Positions 24,859 through 34,009 are shown, counted from the stretch's first letter. The stretch is DNA of 64,000 nt from JACCTH01 sp036556085 (GCA_036556085.1 DATBKE010000123.1:1-64000), one strand, 5' to 3'. Translations and numbers: made by a program. The notes: a model not told the origin generated them from the letters alone.

Positions 24859-27245
24859 GCACCACGAGTGTCCTGGGAGGGGCGATCCGCCGCCGTGAGG
24901 ACCCGGCGCTGATCAGGGGCCGAGGCCGTTACGTCGACGACATCAAGCTGGCCAACGCGGCTCATGTCGCCTTTGTGAGAAGCCCGTATGCCCATGCCAG
25001 AGTCAATTCAATCGATACCGCCGAGGCCGAGAAGATGCCGGGCGTGGCCGCGGTCTACACCATCGATGACGTTCGTCATCTCGGTCCACTGCTGGCACAG
25101 GTGGCGGTGGGCAAGCTGAGACCGCTATTGGCTGATGGCATGGTCAACCACGTCGGCGAGGCGGTGGCAATGGTGGTAGCCGACAATCGTTATCAGGCAC
25201 AGGACGCCGCCGACGCGGTGATCGTCGACTACGACCCACTGCCGGCGATCGTCGATCTGAAGGAAGCCGCCGCTGACAGGTCAAAGGTGCACGACGACCT
25301 CGATTCGAACGTACTGATCACTTGGGAGGGAGGCCCCTGGGGCAACGAGGAGGGAATTGCCGCTACCCGCCAGACGATCGCTGATGCCAAAAAGCAAGAT
25401 GACGTGGTGGTCGTCAGCCAGGAGATGATCAACCAACGGCTCATCCCGACCGCGATCGAGCCGAGGGCGGTCGCCGTCGATTGGAACGAGGGCTATGGCC
25501 GCTTCACGGTCTACTCCTCGACCCAGATCCCCCACGCCCTGGCCGGCGCCATTGCCAAGACCTTTGGTCTCGCCACCAACTCGGTCGACGTCACCGCGCC
25601 CGAGGTGGGCGGGGGCTTCGGCGCCAAGCTCAATATCTACGCCGACGAGATCCTGACCGCCTTTGCCTCGATGCAGCTCAACCGGCCGGTGAAATACACC
25701 GAGTCCCGGCGGGAATCGCCCAACAACACCATCCAGGGCCGGGGCTGGGTCGCCACCGCCACCATCACAGGCACCAAAGGCGGGGAGATTCTCGGCTTCG
25801 AACTCGACGGTCTGGCGGACATGGGCGCCTACACGATGAACTTCACGGTCGCCATTCCCTTCCTGGGCACGTTTGTCGGCGCCGGTCAGTACAAGTTTCC
25901 GACCCATTGGAAGATCGCCTGTGTGACTACTCACACGATGACCACCGATGCCTATCGCGGTGCCGGCCGGCCCGAAGCGATGTATTACCTGGAGCGGATT
26001 GTCGACGCCTACGCCCGCGAGATCGGGATGGATCCGGCCGAAGTCCGGATTAAGAACTTCATACCAGCTGACTCGTTCCCGAACGCCACCTCGCCGATCG
26101 GCTTCACCCACGACACCGGCGAGTACCAAAAGAATCTGGAGGCGCTGGTGGCAACGGCGGAATACGCCGAGATGAAGAAGGAGCGGGACCAGGCTCGCAG
26201 CCAGGGCCGCCACGTCGGTCTCGGTCTTTCCAGCTATGTGGAAGTGTGCGGTTTCGGACCCTCCGCCCTAGCCGGCCTGGGCTTCTCGTGGGCAACCTAC
26301 GGCCTGCCTGCAGCCTTCTCAGGATCGGGTCTGGTGCGGATCAACCCCGATGCCAGCGCCACCGTGATCATCGGCACGGGGCCCTCTGGTCAGGGACACC
26401 AGACCGCCTGGGCGCAGCTGGTGTCCGACCAGCTCGGCCTCGACTATGACAAGGTCCGGGTCAGCCACGGTATGACCACCGAGTCGCCGATGGGCATCGG
26501 TACGTTCGGTTCGCGGTCAGCCGCAGTGGATGGTTCGGCTGCTTACGAGGCGGCGTTGAAGGTCAAGGCCAAAGCCGCGCAGATCGCCGCCCACATCCTC
26601 GAAGCATCGGCCGACGACATCGAGTTCGGCGGCGGCGCTGCCCACGTGGCGGGATCTCCCGACAAGTCGGTGACCTGGGAGGAGATCGTCACTCGGGCCT
26701 ATCAGCCTCACCAGCTCCCCGAGGGCATGGAGGGAGGATTGGAGGCGCAGTCGGTTTTCAGTCCCGCCAATGCCACATGGCCCTTCGGTGCCCACGCCGC
26801 CCTGGTGGAAGTCGATCCCGAGACCGGCGACACCAGACTCCTGCGGTACGTGACGATGGACGACTGCGGCAACGTCATCAACCCGATGATCGTCAATGGC
26901 CAACTCCACGGAGGATTGGTACAGGGAATCGCCCAGGCGATGATGGAGGACGCCATCTACGACTCTGAGGGCAACCTCTTGACTGGCTCCCTGGTGGACT
27001 ATCCACTCCCCACCGCTACCGATGTCCCGCTCTTCGAGCTGCACCGCACGGTGACGCCTTCCAACGTCAATCCCCTGGGGGTGAAAGGAGTCGGGGAGGC
27101 AGGCACCATCGGGTCGGCGCAGACGATTGTCAATGCCGCGGTCGACGCCCTCTACGACCTGGGAGTGAGGCACATCGACATGCCGTTGCGATCTCGTCGG
27201 GTCTGGCAAGCCATCCAGGAAGCTAGCAACGGGGCAAGGAGCTAA
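24855..27245 (+). CDS. coxL: Molybdenum hydroxylase large subunit, form-II CoxL-like
   Basis: 796 residues, normal family length. Starts RREDPALIRGRGRYVDDI. Molybdopterin-site motifs include APEVGGGFGAKLNIY, the active-site loop AYRGAGR near residue 366, GTGPSGQGHQTAW, and the catalytic Glu in GVKGVGEAGTIGSAQ near residue 745. AYRGAGR marks the form-II / putative CODH group. True CO dehydrogenases (form I) carry AYxCSFR with the Cu-binding Cys, which is absent here. The substrate is therefore unknown: an aldehyde, purine or other heterocycle is as likely as CO. ATG 24855 overlaps coxS (ATGA). Confidence 0.92.
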   Translation: MSTTSVLGGAIRRREDPALIRGRGRYVDDIKLANAAHVAFVRSPYAHARVNSIDTAEAEKMPGVAAVYTIDDVRHLGPLLAQVAVGKLRPLLADGMVNHVGEAVAMVVADNRYQAQDAADAVIVDYDPLPAIVDLKEAAADRSKVHDDLDSNVLITWEGGPWGNEEGIAATRQTIADAKKQDDVVVVSQEMINQRLIPTAIEPRAVAVDWNEGYGRFTVYSSTQIPHALAGAIAKTFGLATNSVDVTAPEVGGGFGAKLNIYADEILTAFASMQLNRPVKYTESRRESPNNTIQGRGWVATATITGTKGGEILGFELDGLADMGAYTMNFTVAIPFLGTFVGAGQYKFPTHWKIACVTTHTMTTDAYRGAGRPEAMYYLERIVDAYAREIGMDPAEVRIKNFIPADSFPNATSPIGFTHDTGEYQKNLEALVATAEYAEMKKERDQARSQGRHVGLGLSSYVEVCGFGPSALAGLGFSWATYGLPAAFSGSGLVRINPDASATVIIGTGPSGQGHQTAWAQLVSDQLGLDYDKVRVSHGMTTESPMGIGTFGSRSAAVDGSAAYEAALKVKAKAAQIAAHILEASADDIEFGGGAAHVAGSPDKSVTWEEIVTRAYQPHQLPEGMEGGLEAQSVFSPANATWPFGAHAALVEVDPETGDTRLLRYVTMDDCGNVINPMIVNGQLHGGLVQGIAQAMMEDAIYDSEGNLLTGSLVDYPLPTATDVPLFELHRTVTPSNVNPLGVKGVGEAGTIGSAQTIVNAAVDALYDLGVRHIDMPLRSRRVWQAIQEASNGARS

Positions 27246-27247
27246 TT

Positions 27248-28090
27248 GTGTTCCCAAGAGCATTCGAATATGTGGCCCCCGCTTCGATCGAAGAGGCGGT
27301 GACGGCCCTGAAGGGATCCGAGTTCGCCAAAGTGATGTCGGGGGGCATGAGTCTCTTACCGTTGATGAAGCTGCGGCTCGTTTCGCCCGAGTTGGTGGTT
27401 GACATCGGCCGTATCTCTGGTCTCGATTCCATCGACGATCAAGGAGACATGGTGTCGATCGGCGCATTGGTGCGTCACTACCAGACGGCGGAAGCTCAGA
27501 ACGTGCCCCGGGCTCTCGCGCAAGCAGCCTGCTATACCGGCGACGTCCAGGTGCGTAACCGAGGCACGACTGTCGGGGCGGTGGTTCACGGCGACCTGGC
27601 AGCCGACCAACCCTCGGCCGTGCTGGCCCTCGGTGGTGTGATCGTTGCCCAGGGCCCCAACGGCACCAGAGAGATTGCCGCCGATGATTTTTTCGTCGAC
27701 GCCCTTACAACCGCGGTCGCGCCCGACGAGGTCGTGACCGCCATCAAAGTCCGGAAGGGTGGCATGTCGGCGTACGACAAGCTGGGCCGGCGCGGTGGGC
27801 GCACCGACTATGCCGTGGCGGGCGCCGCGGCCTGGATTCAAAAGGACGACGGGTCGATCTCCGACGCCCGGGTGGCCCTGACCGGTGTCGCCGCCAAGCC
27901 GACGCTGGCCACCGCCACCGCCCAGGCTCTGATAGGGACCGACGGCTCCGACAAGGCAATCGCAGAAGCGGCGGCCAAAGCCGCGGATGGCGTGACGATT
28001 CTCGAGGATCTCTATGGCTCCGTGGAATACAAAACCCACCTGGCCGGGGTCTTCGCCAAGCGAGCCATCAAAAGGGCTCTTACCGGCTAA
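27248..28090 (+). CDS. coxM: Molybdenum hydroxylase FAD subunit (CoxM-like)
   Basis: 280 residues with FAD contacts SGGMSLLPLMKLRL (about residue 35) and RGTTVGAVVHGDLAADQP (about residue 105), and the CODH_FAD C-terminal domain. The second motif reads TTVGAVVHGDL where many relatives have T(I/V)GGNIAHADP; still compatible with FAD binding. GTG 27248 starts two bases after the coxL stop. Delivers electrons from the iron-sulfur subunit to an acceptor. Confidence 0.9.
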   Translation: MFPRAFEYVAPASIEEAVTALKGSEFAKVMSGGMSLLPLMKLRLVSPELVVDIGRISGLDSIDDQGDMVSIGALVRHYQTAEAQNVPRALAQAACYTGDVQVRNRGTTVGAVVHGDLAADQPSAVLALGGVIVAQGPNGTREIAADDFFVDALTTAVAPDEVVTAIKVRKGGMSAYDKLGRRGGRTDYAVAGAAAWIQKDDGSISDARVALTGVAAKPTLATATAQALIGTDGSDKAIAEAAAKAADGVTILEDLYGSVEYKTHLAGVFAKRAIKRALTG

Positions 28091-28106
28091 CCCGTAGACT
28101 TCGGGA

Positions 28107-28988
28107 GTGGTCCCCGAATCCGTCGAAGCGGTTGTGGCCGCGTTCGCCCGCACCGGCTACGTAGCCGATCGTGGCCTGGCGGTCACGACGTTTCTCGGCT
28201 TGCGCCTGGGTCGACCTCTCTTTCTCGAGGGCGAAGCCGGCGTTGGTAAGACGGAAGTAGCCAAGGTTCTGGCGGAGGTATTGGAGACCGACCTCATCCG
28301 TCTCCAGTGCTATGAGGGCCTCGATGCCAGCCAGGCTCTCTACGAGTGGGATTACGCCCGCCAAATGCTGGCGATTCGCCTGATCGAGGCTCGAGGTGAG
28401 GGTGGCGAAGCCGATGTATCAGACATCATGAGCCGGGAGTATCTCCGACCGCGACCTCTTCTGCAGGCGATCGAGGCCTCCGCCCTTGGCAAGAGCCCGG
28501 TCTTGCTGATCGACGAGCTCGATCGGGCCGATGAGGAATTCGAGGCTTACTTGCTCGAGCTGCTCTCGGACTTTCAGGTGACGCTGCCCGAGATCGGCAC
28601 CATTCGAGCCGAAGAGCCGCCGGTGGTGGTGATCACCTCGAACCGCACCCGCGAGATACACGATGCTCTCAAGCGCCGCTGCCTTTATCACTGGCTCGAT
28701 TACCCGTCAGTGGAGCGGGAAGTGGAGATCCTCCGTGCCCGGATGCCGGGCGTGGATGAAGCCCTCGCCCGACAGCTGGCGATGGCGATGGCGGACCTGC
28801 GCGCCCTGGATCTGTTCAAGCCTCCCGGCGTGGCGGAAACGCTGGATTGGGCCGCGGCCCTCAAAGTCCTCGCCGCCAGGCGTCTCAATCCGACCACGAT
28901 CGACGAGAGCCTGGGGACGGTGTTGAAGTACCGCGAGGACATCGAGCGGGTTCGTGATCACGGACTGGAAGCCTTGGTGCACGAATGA
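28107..28988 (+). CDS. coxD: MoxR-family AAA+ ATPase (CoxD-like)
   Basis: 293 residues with Walker A EGEAGVGKTEVAK (about residue 45), Walker B VLLIDELDRADEEFEAYLLELL, sensor 1 PPVVVITSNRTREIHDALKRRCLYHWLDYP. CoxD proteins work with the VWA protein CoxE in maturing the molybdenum site of CO dehydrogenase and relatives. GTG 28107 has GGGAG directly upstream. It overlaps the M15 gene by 4 bp, so the insertion of that gene is translationally integrated. Confidence 0.9.
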   Translation: MVPESVEAVVAAFARTGYVADRGLAVTTFLGLRLGRPLFLEGEAGVGKTEVAKVLAEVLETDLIRLQCYEGLDASQALYEWDYARQMLAIRLIEARGEGGEADVSDIMSREYLRPRPLLQAIEASALGKSPVLLIDELDRADEEFEAYLLELLSDFQVTLPEIGTIRAEEPPVVVITSNRTREIHDALKRRCLYHWLDYPSVEREVEILRARMPGVDEALARQLAMAMADLRALDLFKPPGVAETLDWAAALKVLAARRLNPTTIDESLGTVLKYREDIERVRDHGLEALVHE

Positions 28989-30202
28989 GAGCCTTCCGTT
29001 GCCTGGTTGTACTGGGTCTGTTCCTTTCGAGCCTTCCGGCGGCCGCTCAAGAACCGGTTGAGGTTTCGCCTCAACCGGCGTTGTTGCAGGTGCGGGAAAG
29101 TGGTGGCCTCAGCCCGCAGACGATTGGCATCGTGTCAGGCGCAGCTGCAGTGAATGGAGCTGCAGTGAGTGTTCTCGACCGTGTCACCCTTCGTCTGTGG
29201 TCGCTACGACGAGGCGAGAGCTTCGTTCAGTTGGCGCCCGCCGGCTTCGGCTATCCGCTTCTGACCGCGGCCATCGACCCCGCTGCGCCGATTGCGAGTG
29301 AGCCGGTGAGGATGGCGTTGGCCAGGGGTGAGGCAGTCCTCGGGGAGGTGAGTGCTGCCATCAGGGGCGCGGCGGTCGGGGACCTGCTCGATCTCGAGCC
29401 TTTGACCGGAGGAACTCTGACCCTTCCTATCGGGGCGATCGTTCCCGATGCCGAGATATTCAATTCCGAGCTCTTGGTCGGCAAGGCGATCGCACTACAA
29501 CTCGGAGTCGACCGCCCATTTGCCATCGTCGCCTATGGGTCGGGGCTCGACCGCGTGGAGGCAGCTGTGCGGGGGAGCATCTTCGATCCTGCCGTCCGCA
29601 TCGACGGATTGATCGACGATGGGCTCACCGACCCCGTTCTTTCGGTGGCTGAAGTGAAGTTCCGGTTTGGAGAGTTCGCTATTCGCTCCGCCGGTGGGGA
29701 CCAGGTGGAAATCGACCCGGCATGGGTCGAGGCCAATATCGTCGACGTCGACCTGGCACCTCTCGGACTCTTTCGTTGCCACCGGCTCTTGGTTCCTTAC
29801 CTACGGGGAGTCATCTCCGAGCTCGAACGCTCGAGCTTGCTCCAAATGCTCGATCCGGCCGACTTCCAATTGGCCGGTGGTTGCTACAACCCCCGCTTCA
29901 ATCGGGGTGCTGACCCCGGTTATTCATTGTCGCGGCACGCCTGGGGAATAGCGATTGACGTCAACCCGTCGACCAATCAGTACGGAGTTCCCCCGACGCT
30001 GCCGCTGGCCGTCGTCGAGGCGTTTCGTCGCTGGGGGTTCTCGTGGGGAGGCTCGTGGAGCACCCCGGACGGAATGCATTTCGAGTGGCGTCAGCTGCCG
30101 CTGAGTTATTCGAGCAACTGTGCGGACCTCACGGTGTTGCCGCTTTATGCCGGCGGCCTCTGGTATTTGCGGCCGGCCGCGGGAGACTGCCGGCCGGGGT
30201 GA
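28985..30202 (+). CDS. Secreted M15-family (VanY-like) peptidase inside the cox-like operon
   Basis: 405 residues. Signal peptide MRAFRCLVVLGLFLSSLPAAAQ. The C-terminal ~110 residues hold the M15 zinc site: SLSRHAWGIAIDVNPSTN (His and Asp ligands) and TPDGMHFEWRQLP (third His). The middle 270 residues form a beta-rich region without a recognised family. M15 enzymes usually cut peptidoglycan D-Ala-D-Ala or D-Ala-L-xxx bonds. It overlaps coxD by ATGA and coxE by GTGA, so it sits between two maturation genes that are normally adjacent. A role in export or maturation of the hydroxylase is conceivable but unproven. Confidence 0.85.
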   Translation: MRAFRCLVVLGLFLSSLPAAAQEPVEVSPQPALLQVRESGGLSPQTIGIVSGAAAVNGAAVSVLDRVTLRLWSLRRGESFVQLAPAGFGYPLLTAAIDPAAPIASEPVRMALARGEAVLGEVSAAIRGAAVGDLLDLEPLTGGTLTLPIGAIVPDAEIFNSELLVGKAIALQLGVDRPFAIVAYGSGLDRVEAAVRGSIFDPAVRIDGLIDDGLTDPVLSVAEVKFRFGEFAIRSAGGDQVEIDPAWVEANIVDVDLAPLGLFRCHRLLVPYLRGVISELERSSLLQMLDPADFQLAGGCYNPRFNRGADPGYSLSRHAWGIAIDVNPSTNQYGVPPTLPLAVVEAFRRWGFSWGGSWSTPDGMHFEWRQLPLSYSSNCADLTVLPLYAGGLWYLRPAAGDCRPG

Positions 30203-31347
30203 GCGCCGCCGCCAGTCTCGAAGTGCTGGTGAGATTCGTCAGCCGACTCCGTCACGAGGGAATTCCGGTGCCGGCGGGAACCACGGCGGAGGTAGTGCGA
30301 GCAATCGACGTTGTCGGCCTGGCTGCGCCCGGCGATGTTTTTTACGCTCTGAGAGCGGTCTGCTGCACCGACGCCAATCAGTATCAGGTCTTCGCCCGCG
30401 TCTTTATGGAGTTCTTCCGGGAAGAAGCGGTGCCGGTGATCCTGAATGTCTCTCCCAAGACTCGTTCCTGGTCGATCAAAAGCCCCGGCGAGGGTCTATC
30501 CGAAGAGACGGAGGGGGAGGAGAGCCGCCTCCGTACCGCCGGGGCATCGGTGATCGAACGGCTCCGACAGCGCGACTTCGCCACCCTGACTGCGAGGGAA
30601 GTGGCCGAGATCAGGTCCCTCATCGACTCGATGGTGTGGGCTCCGGCTCAAGCACGGAGTCGGCGTCAGCGCCCGGCTCTCCATCGAGGCCGACCCGATC
30701 TGCGGCGATCGCTTCACCGAACGGTGGGCCCGGAAGCGGACTTGATGAAACTCGAGTTCGTGGAGCGAAAACCCCGTCGCCGGCCCCTCATTTTCATTGC
30801 CGACGTCTCCGGCTCGATGGAGCGCTACACGGAGATGCTCCTCTATTTCGCCCATGCTGCCCGCGGTCGTCTGGGCCGATTGGAGGCCTTCGTCTTCGCC
30901 ACCCACCTGACGAGAATCACTCGACAGCTCGAGCGGCGCGACCCTTCAATCGCCATCGCCGAGGTGGCCGGCACCGTGAGTGACTGGTCGAGCGGTACTC
31001 GCATCGGAGAGGCCATCGCCTCGTTCAACCGGGATTGGTCGCGTCGGGTTGGTCGGGGCGGCCCCGTGGCCGTCATCATCTCCGACGGCTGGGATCGAGG
31101 CGATCCGGGTGTGCTGGCCCACGAGATGGCGCGTCTTCATCGCAGCGTGCATCGGGTGATCTGGCTGAACCCGCTCGCCGGCCGCCCGGCCTATGCCCCC
31201 TTGACCCGGGGGATGAAAGCCGCGCTTCCATATGTTGACGATTTTTTGCCGGTGACGAACTTTTCCAATCTCGAAACGGTGGTGGCGGTGCTGGAGTCGA
31301 TATCGAGCCACACCCGCCCGATTCCGCAGGTGGCCATCCATGATTGA
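30199..31347 (+). CDS. coxE: VWA-domain maturation protein (CoxE-like)
   Basis: 382 residues. The N-terminal half (about 1-170) is helical, with FVSRLRHEGIPVPAGTTAEVVRAI. The C-terminal VWA domain has the MIDAS motif IADVSGSMERYTEML near residue 200 and DWSSGTRIGEAI. CoxE partners the CoxD ATPase in Mo-site assembly. GTG 30199 gives a 4-bp GTGA overlap with the M15 gene; the longer upstream frame is antisense-like read-through. Overlaps coxF by 8 bp. Confidence 0.88.
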   Translation: MSAAASLEVLVRFVSRLRHEGIPVPAGTTAEVVRAIDVVGLAAPGDVFYALRAVCCTDANQYQVFARVFMEFFREEAVPVILNVSPKTRSWSIKSPGEGLSEETEGEESRLRTAGASVIERLRQRDFATLTAREVAEIRSLIDSMVWAPAQARSRRQRPALHRGRPDLRRSLHRTVGPEADLMKLEFVERKPRRRPLIFIADVSGSMERYTEMLLYFAHAARGRLGRLEAFVFATHLTRITRQLERRDPSIAIAEVAGTVSDWSSGTRIGEAIASFNRDWSRRVGRGGPVAVIISDGWDRGDPGVLAHEMARLHRSVHRVIWLNPLAGRPAYAPLTRGMKAALPYVDDFLPVTNFSNLETVVAVLESISSHTRPIPQVAIHD

Positions 31348-32404
31348 GGAACTGCGCCGCCGGCGTTCCTGGCTGGACCAGGGAAAGAAGGTGGGAGTCG
31401 CCACCGTCGCTCGTGTATCCGGGTCGGCGCCGCGCCCAGTCGGGTCGCGATTCATGATTTCCTCGGCCGGGGAGATGGCAGGCTCGGTATCCGGAGGATG
31501 CGTGGAGAACGACGTCTTTCTCCGCCTGCAGAAGGTTCTCGATGACGAACGTCCCGAGTTGGTCGGGTACGGGATCGCCGATGAGGACGCCTTTGAGGTG
31601 GGTCTGGCATGCGGTGGACGGATTCAGGTCTTTCTCGAGGACCAAAGTGCGAGCCCGGTGCTCGACGCAATCGAGGAGCTAATCGAAGCAGACGGCTACG
31701 GCTCGTTGGTCACTGTGGTTGGAGGAGAGAGTGTGGGTCAGAGTGCACTCGTCGTCGATGGCCGGGTGATGGTCGGAGCTATCCCTTCGGCCATAGAACC
31801 GAGCGTGATTGCGGACGCGGCGAAGCTGCTCGAACGGGGCATGAATCTGACACTCGAATACGGAGACCACGAGGAGGCATACGTCGAGAGCATCGCCCCG
31901 GCTCCGCACATGCTCATTTTCGGAGCCGTCCATATCGCACAAGAACTGGTACCAATGGCTAAGCGAATCGGCTACCGCGTCACCGTCAGCGATGCTCGCC
32001 CCGCATTTCTCACTCGAGATCGGTTTCCAGATGCCGACCAACTCCTGCCTGGCTGGCCCGACCAGCTGGACCTGGCCTTCGACCGGGGAACGGCGGTGGT
32101 GATCCTCAGCCATGACGCCCGCTTCGAGGATCCCCTTTGGCCTCAGGTCCTCCGAAGCGACGTCGCCTACATCGGGGCGATGGGGAGTTCGGGCACCACC
32201 CGGCGGCGACGCCAAAGGCTCCTCAACGCCGGATACGACGAGAGCTCGATCGACCGAATCCACGGCCCCATCGGCAAGGACATTGGCGCGAGCACTCCGG
32301 CCGAGATCGCGGTGGCGATCCTGGCGGAGGTGATCGCCGCCACCCGGCGGCCCGGCGAGGAGCTCGCTCTGATTGGGAAGGCTCGCTACTTGCCGAGCGA
32401 TTGA
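31340..32404 (+). CDS. coxF: XdhC/CoxF-family maturation protein
   Basis: 354 residues. N-terminal XdhC_CoxI domain (VGVATVARVSGSAPRPVGSRFMISSAGEMAGSVSGGCVENDV) and C-terminal Rossmann-like XdhC_C domain (MLIFGAVHIAQELVPMAKRIGYRVTVSDAR ... YIGAMGSSGTTRRRRQRL). XdhC proteins bind molybdenum cofactor and help insert and sulfurate it. ATG 31340. Confidence 0.9.
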   Translation: MIEELRRRRSWLDQGKKVGVATVARVSGSAPRPVGSRFMISSAGEMAGSVSGGCVENDVFLRLQKVLDDERPELVGYGIADEDAFEVGLACGGRIQVFLEDQSASPVLDAIEELIEADGYGSLVTVVGGESVGQSALVVDGRVMVGAIPSAIEPSVIADAAKLLERGMNLTLEYGDHEEAYVESIAPAPHMLIFGAVHIAQELVPMAKRIGYRVTVSDARPAFLTRDRFPDADQLLPGWPDQLDLAFDRGTAVVILSHDARFEDPLWPQVLRSDVAYIGAMGSSGTTRRRRQRLLNAGYDESSIDRIHGPIGKDIGASTPAEIAVAILAEVIAATRRPGEELALIGKARYLPSD

Positions 32405-32422
32405 GGGGGTAGCGTCCGGCCC

Positions 32423-33010
32423 GTGATTGCGGCGCTGGTGCTGGCGGGAGGAGCTTCGCAGAGGCTTGGACGGCCCAAGCAGATCGAGCCTTGGGGGGAG
32501 GGCACCCTCCTCGGCCATGTGCTGGCCGAAGTTTCCAAAGGCCCCTTCGACCATCGCTTCGTCGTTCTGGGTGCGGAGGCCGACCGCATTCTGGCTGGGA
32601 TCGACTTCACCGATTGGGTTGTGGTCGAGAATCTCGAGTGGGAGAGCGGCATGTCCTCATCGCTCCGGGTGGGTCTCGACGCCATCTTGCGATTGACCCG
32701 GGCGGAGTCCGTCCTCATCTTCCTTGGCGACCAACCGGAGATCGACCAGGACGTCGTGCAAGCATTGCTTGATGCGCGGCGCCGGACGAAACGGCAGGTG
32801 ATTGTTCCCAAGTACCGGTACGAGTGGGGGAACCCGGTATTGGTCGAAAGGCCACTTTGGGGTCGTCTTATGAGCCTCGAAGGAGATGTCGGAGCCCAGC
32901 CGCTTTTCAAGGCTCATCCCGAATGGGTGGAGGAGGTGTGGTTCGAAGCACGACTCCCCCGCGACGTGGATACCGCCGACGATATAGAGGACCTACGGCC
33001 CAAGCGGTGA
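32423..33010 (+). CDS. mocA: Molybdenum cofactor cytidylyltransferase-like (MocA/MobA-like NTP transferase)
   Basis: 195 residues with the nucleotidyltransferase signature AALVLAGGASQRLGRPKQIEPWG at the N-terminus, ESGMSSSLRVGLDAI, and LIFLGDQPEIDQDVV (acidic metal site). MocA attaches CMP to molybdopterin for xanthine-dehydrogenase-type enzymes, in keeping with the cluster. GTG 32423, 18 nt after coxF. Last gene of the operon. Confidence 0.85.
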   Translation: MIAALVLAGGASQRLGRPKQIEPWGEGTLLGHVLAEVSKGPFDHRFVVLGAEADRILAGIDFTDWVVVENLEWESGMSSSLRVGLDAILRLTRAESVLIFLGDQPEIDQDVVQALLDARRRTKRQVIVPKYRYEWGNPVLVERPLWGRLMSLEGDVGAQPLFKAHPEWVEEVWFEARLPRDVDTADDIEDLRPKR

Positions 33011-33065
33011 GCGCTGCGCTTCGATAAAGTCGATCGACTTCCCCGGCGGTGTGAAAAGGAGCTCT

Positions 33066-33467
33066 GTGGCCCGAATCGATGAGATCGCTGGCATCGACAC
33101 GAAAGACGCCACCAAACTTCGCAAAGCAGGAATCCGTACTACTGAATCACTCTTGAAGAGAGCGGGCACCAAAGCCGGGCGCGATCAGGTGGCGGGGGAT
33201 ATGGGTTTCGAATCCGAGCAGGTGCTGCGATGGGCGCAGCGCGCCGACCTTATGAGGGTGAAGGGGATTGGATCCGAGTACGCCCTCTTGCTGGAAACGT
33301 GTGGGGTGTGGACGATCAAGGACCTTCGCCGCCGAAACGCGATTGCCTTGACGGCCAAGCTGGTCGACACCAATGGACGCAAACAGATGGTTCGCCGCCT
33401 CCCCACCGAGGCGATGGTCGAAAGCTGGATCGAGGCGGCGACCCACCTCGATCCAGCAGTCAAGTAG
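33066..33467 (+). CDS. DUF4332 (helix-hairpin-helix) protein
   Basis: 133 residues containing two HhH-like units: IDEIAGIDTKDATKLRKAGIRTTESLLKRA and LMRVKGIGSEYALLLETCGVWTIKDLRRRN, the DUF4332 pattern related to DNA-binding HhH folds. Function unknown; nucleic-acid binding is plausible. GTG 33066 fits the motif start and follows AAAGGAG; a GTG at 33051 is possible. Confidence 0.75.
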   Translation: MARIDEIAGIDTKDATKLRKAGIRTTESLLKRAGTKAGRDQVAGDMGFESEQVLRWAQRADLMRVKGIGSEYALLLETCGVWTIKDLRRRNAIALTAKLVDTNGRKQMVRRLPTEAMVESWIEAATHLDPAVK

Positions 33468-33475
33468 CTCGGGGG

Positions 33476-34009
33476 TTAGCTAGCGGCAGCCACCTTCTTC
33501 TGCCCGCTCGTCTTGCGGGCGGCGGGCTTGCGGGCGGGCGCCTTCTTGGCCCCGCTGGCTTTCTTGGCCCCGGTGGCCTTCTTGGCGCCGCTGGTCTTCT
33601 TGGCTGCCGTGGACTTGCGAGCGGCAGGCTTCTTAGCCGGAATTGTCTCGAACTTCACGCCGTCGGATGACGCTTCTGCCTTGATGGTGGGAAGCTTCTC
33701 GGGGCGAAAGGACGAGCGCCAGGTGGCAAGCAGGTCTTCGAGCTGATCGCGCAGCTTGTTGACCTGAGTGCTGACCTGATCGAAGTCGACCCGGCTGGCG
33801 AACTCGTCGACCACCTTGGCATCGGAGAGGCGGTTCCAGACCTTCTCACCTTCATTGGCCCACTTGTCCATGCGAGTTTGGGCGTTCTTACCAAAGGAGT
33901 TGGCCTCCTTGTTCAGACGAGCCCGCACTTCCGTGGCCGCCTCCGACGCCATCCGAAGGGCGACTACCGGTGCACCGACGGCGGCGTAAAGGGCTCTCTT
34001 GGCTTTCAT
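33476..34009 (-). CDS. HBHA-like protein with a lysine/alanine-rich C-terminal tail
   Basis: 177 residues. Residues 1-110 are predicted helical and charged (EAATEVRARLNKEANSFGKNAQTRMDKW ... VSTQVNKLRDQLEDLLATW). Residues 125-177 are a basic repeat tail built on KK(T/A)(S/T)GA and AKKP(A)ARK units. This layout matches mycobacterial heparin-binding haemagglutinin (coiled coil plus Lys/Ala/Pro tail), and the preceding XRE gene matches the regulator found next to HBHA in mycobacteria. A histone-H1-like DNA-binding protein is the alternative. ATG 34009 overlaps the XRE stop (TAATG) with an AGGAG Shine-Dalgarno. Confidence 0.65.
   Translation of the reverse strand: MKAKRALYAAVGAPVVALRMASEAATEVRARLNKEANSFGKNAQTRMDKWANEGEKVWNRLSDAKVVDEFASRVDFDQVSTQVNKLRDQLEDLLATWRSSFRPEKLPTIKAEASSDGVKFETIPAKKPAARKSTAAKKTSGAKKATGAKKASGAKKAPARKPAARKTSGQKKVAAAS

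Noticed and set aside
24855..27245. True aerobic CO dehydrogenase
   Set aside because: The active-site loop is AYRGAGR, not the Cys-containing form-I AYxCSFR motif.
33490..33640. Tandem repeat or CRISPR-like array in the Lys-rich region
   Set aside because: It is the coding repeat of the HBHA-like tail (KKxSGA units), short and in frame; no spacers.
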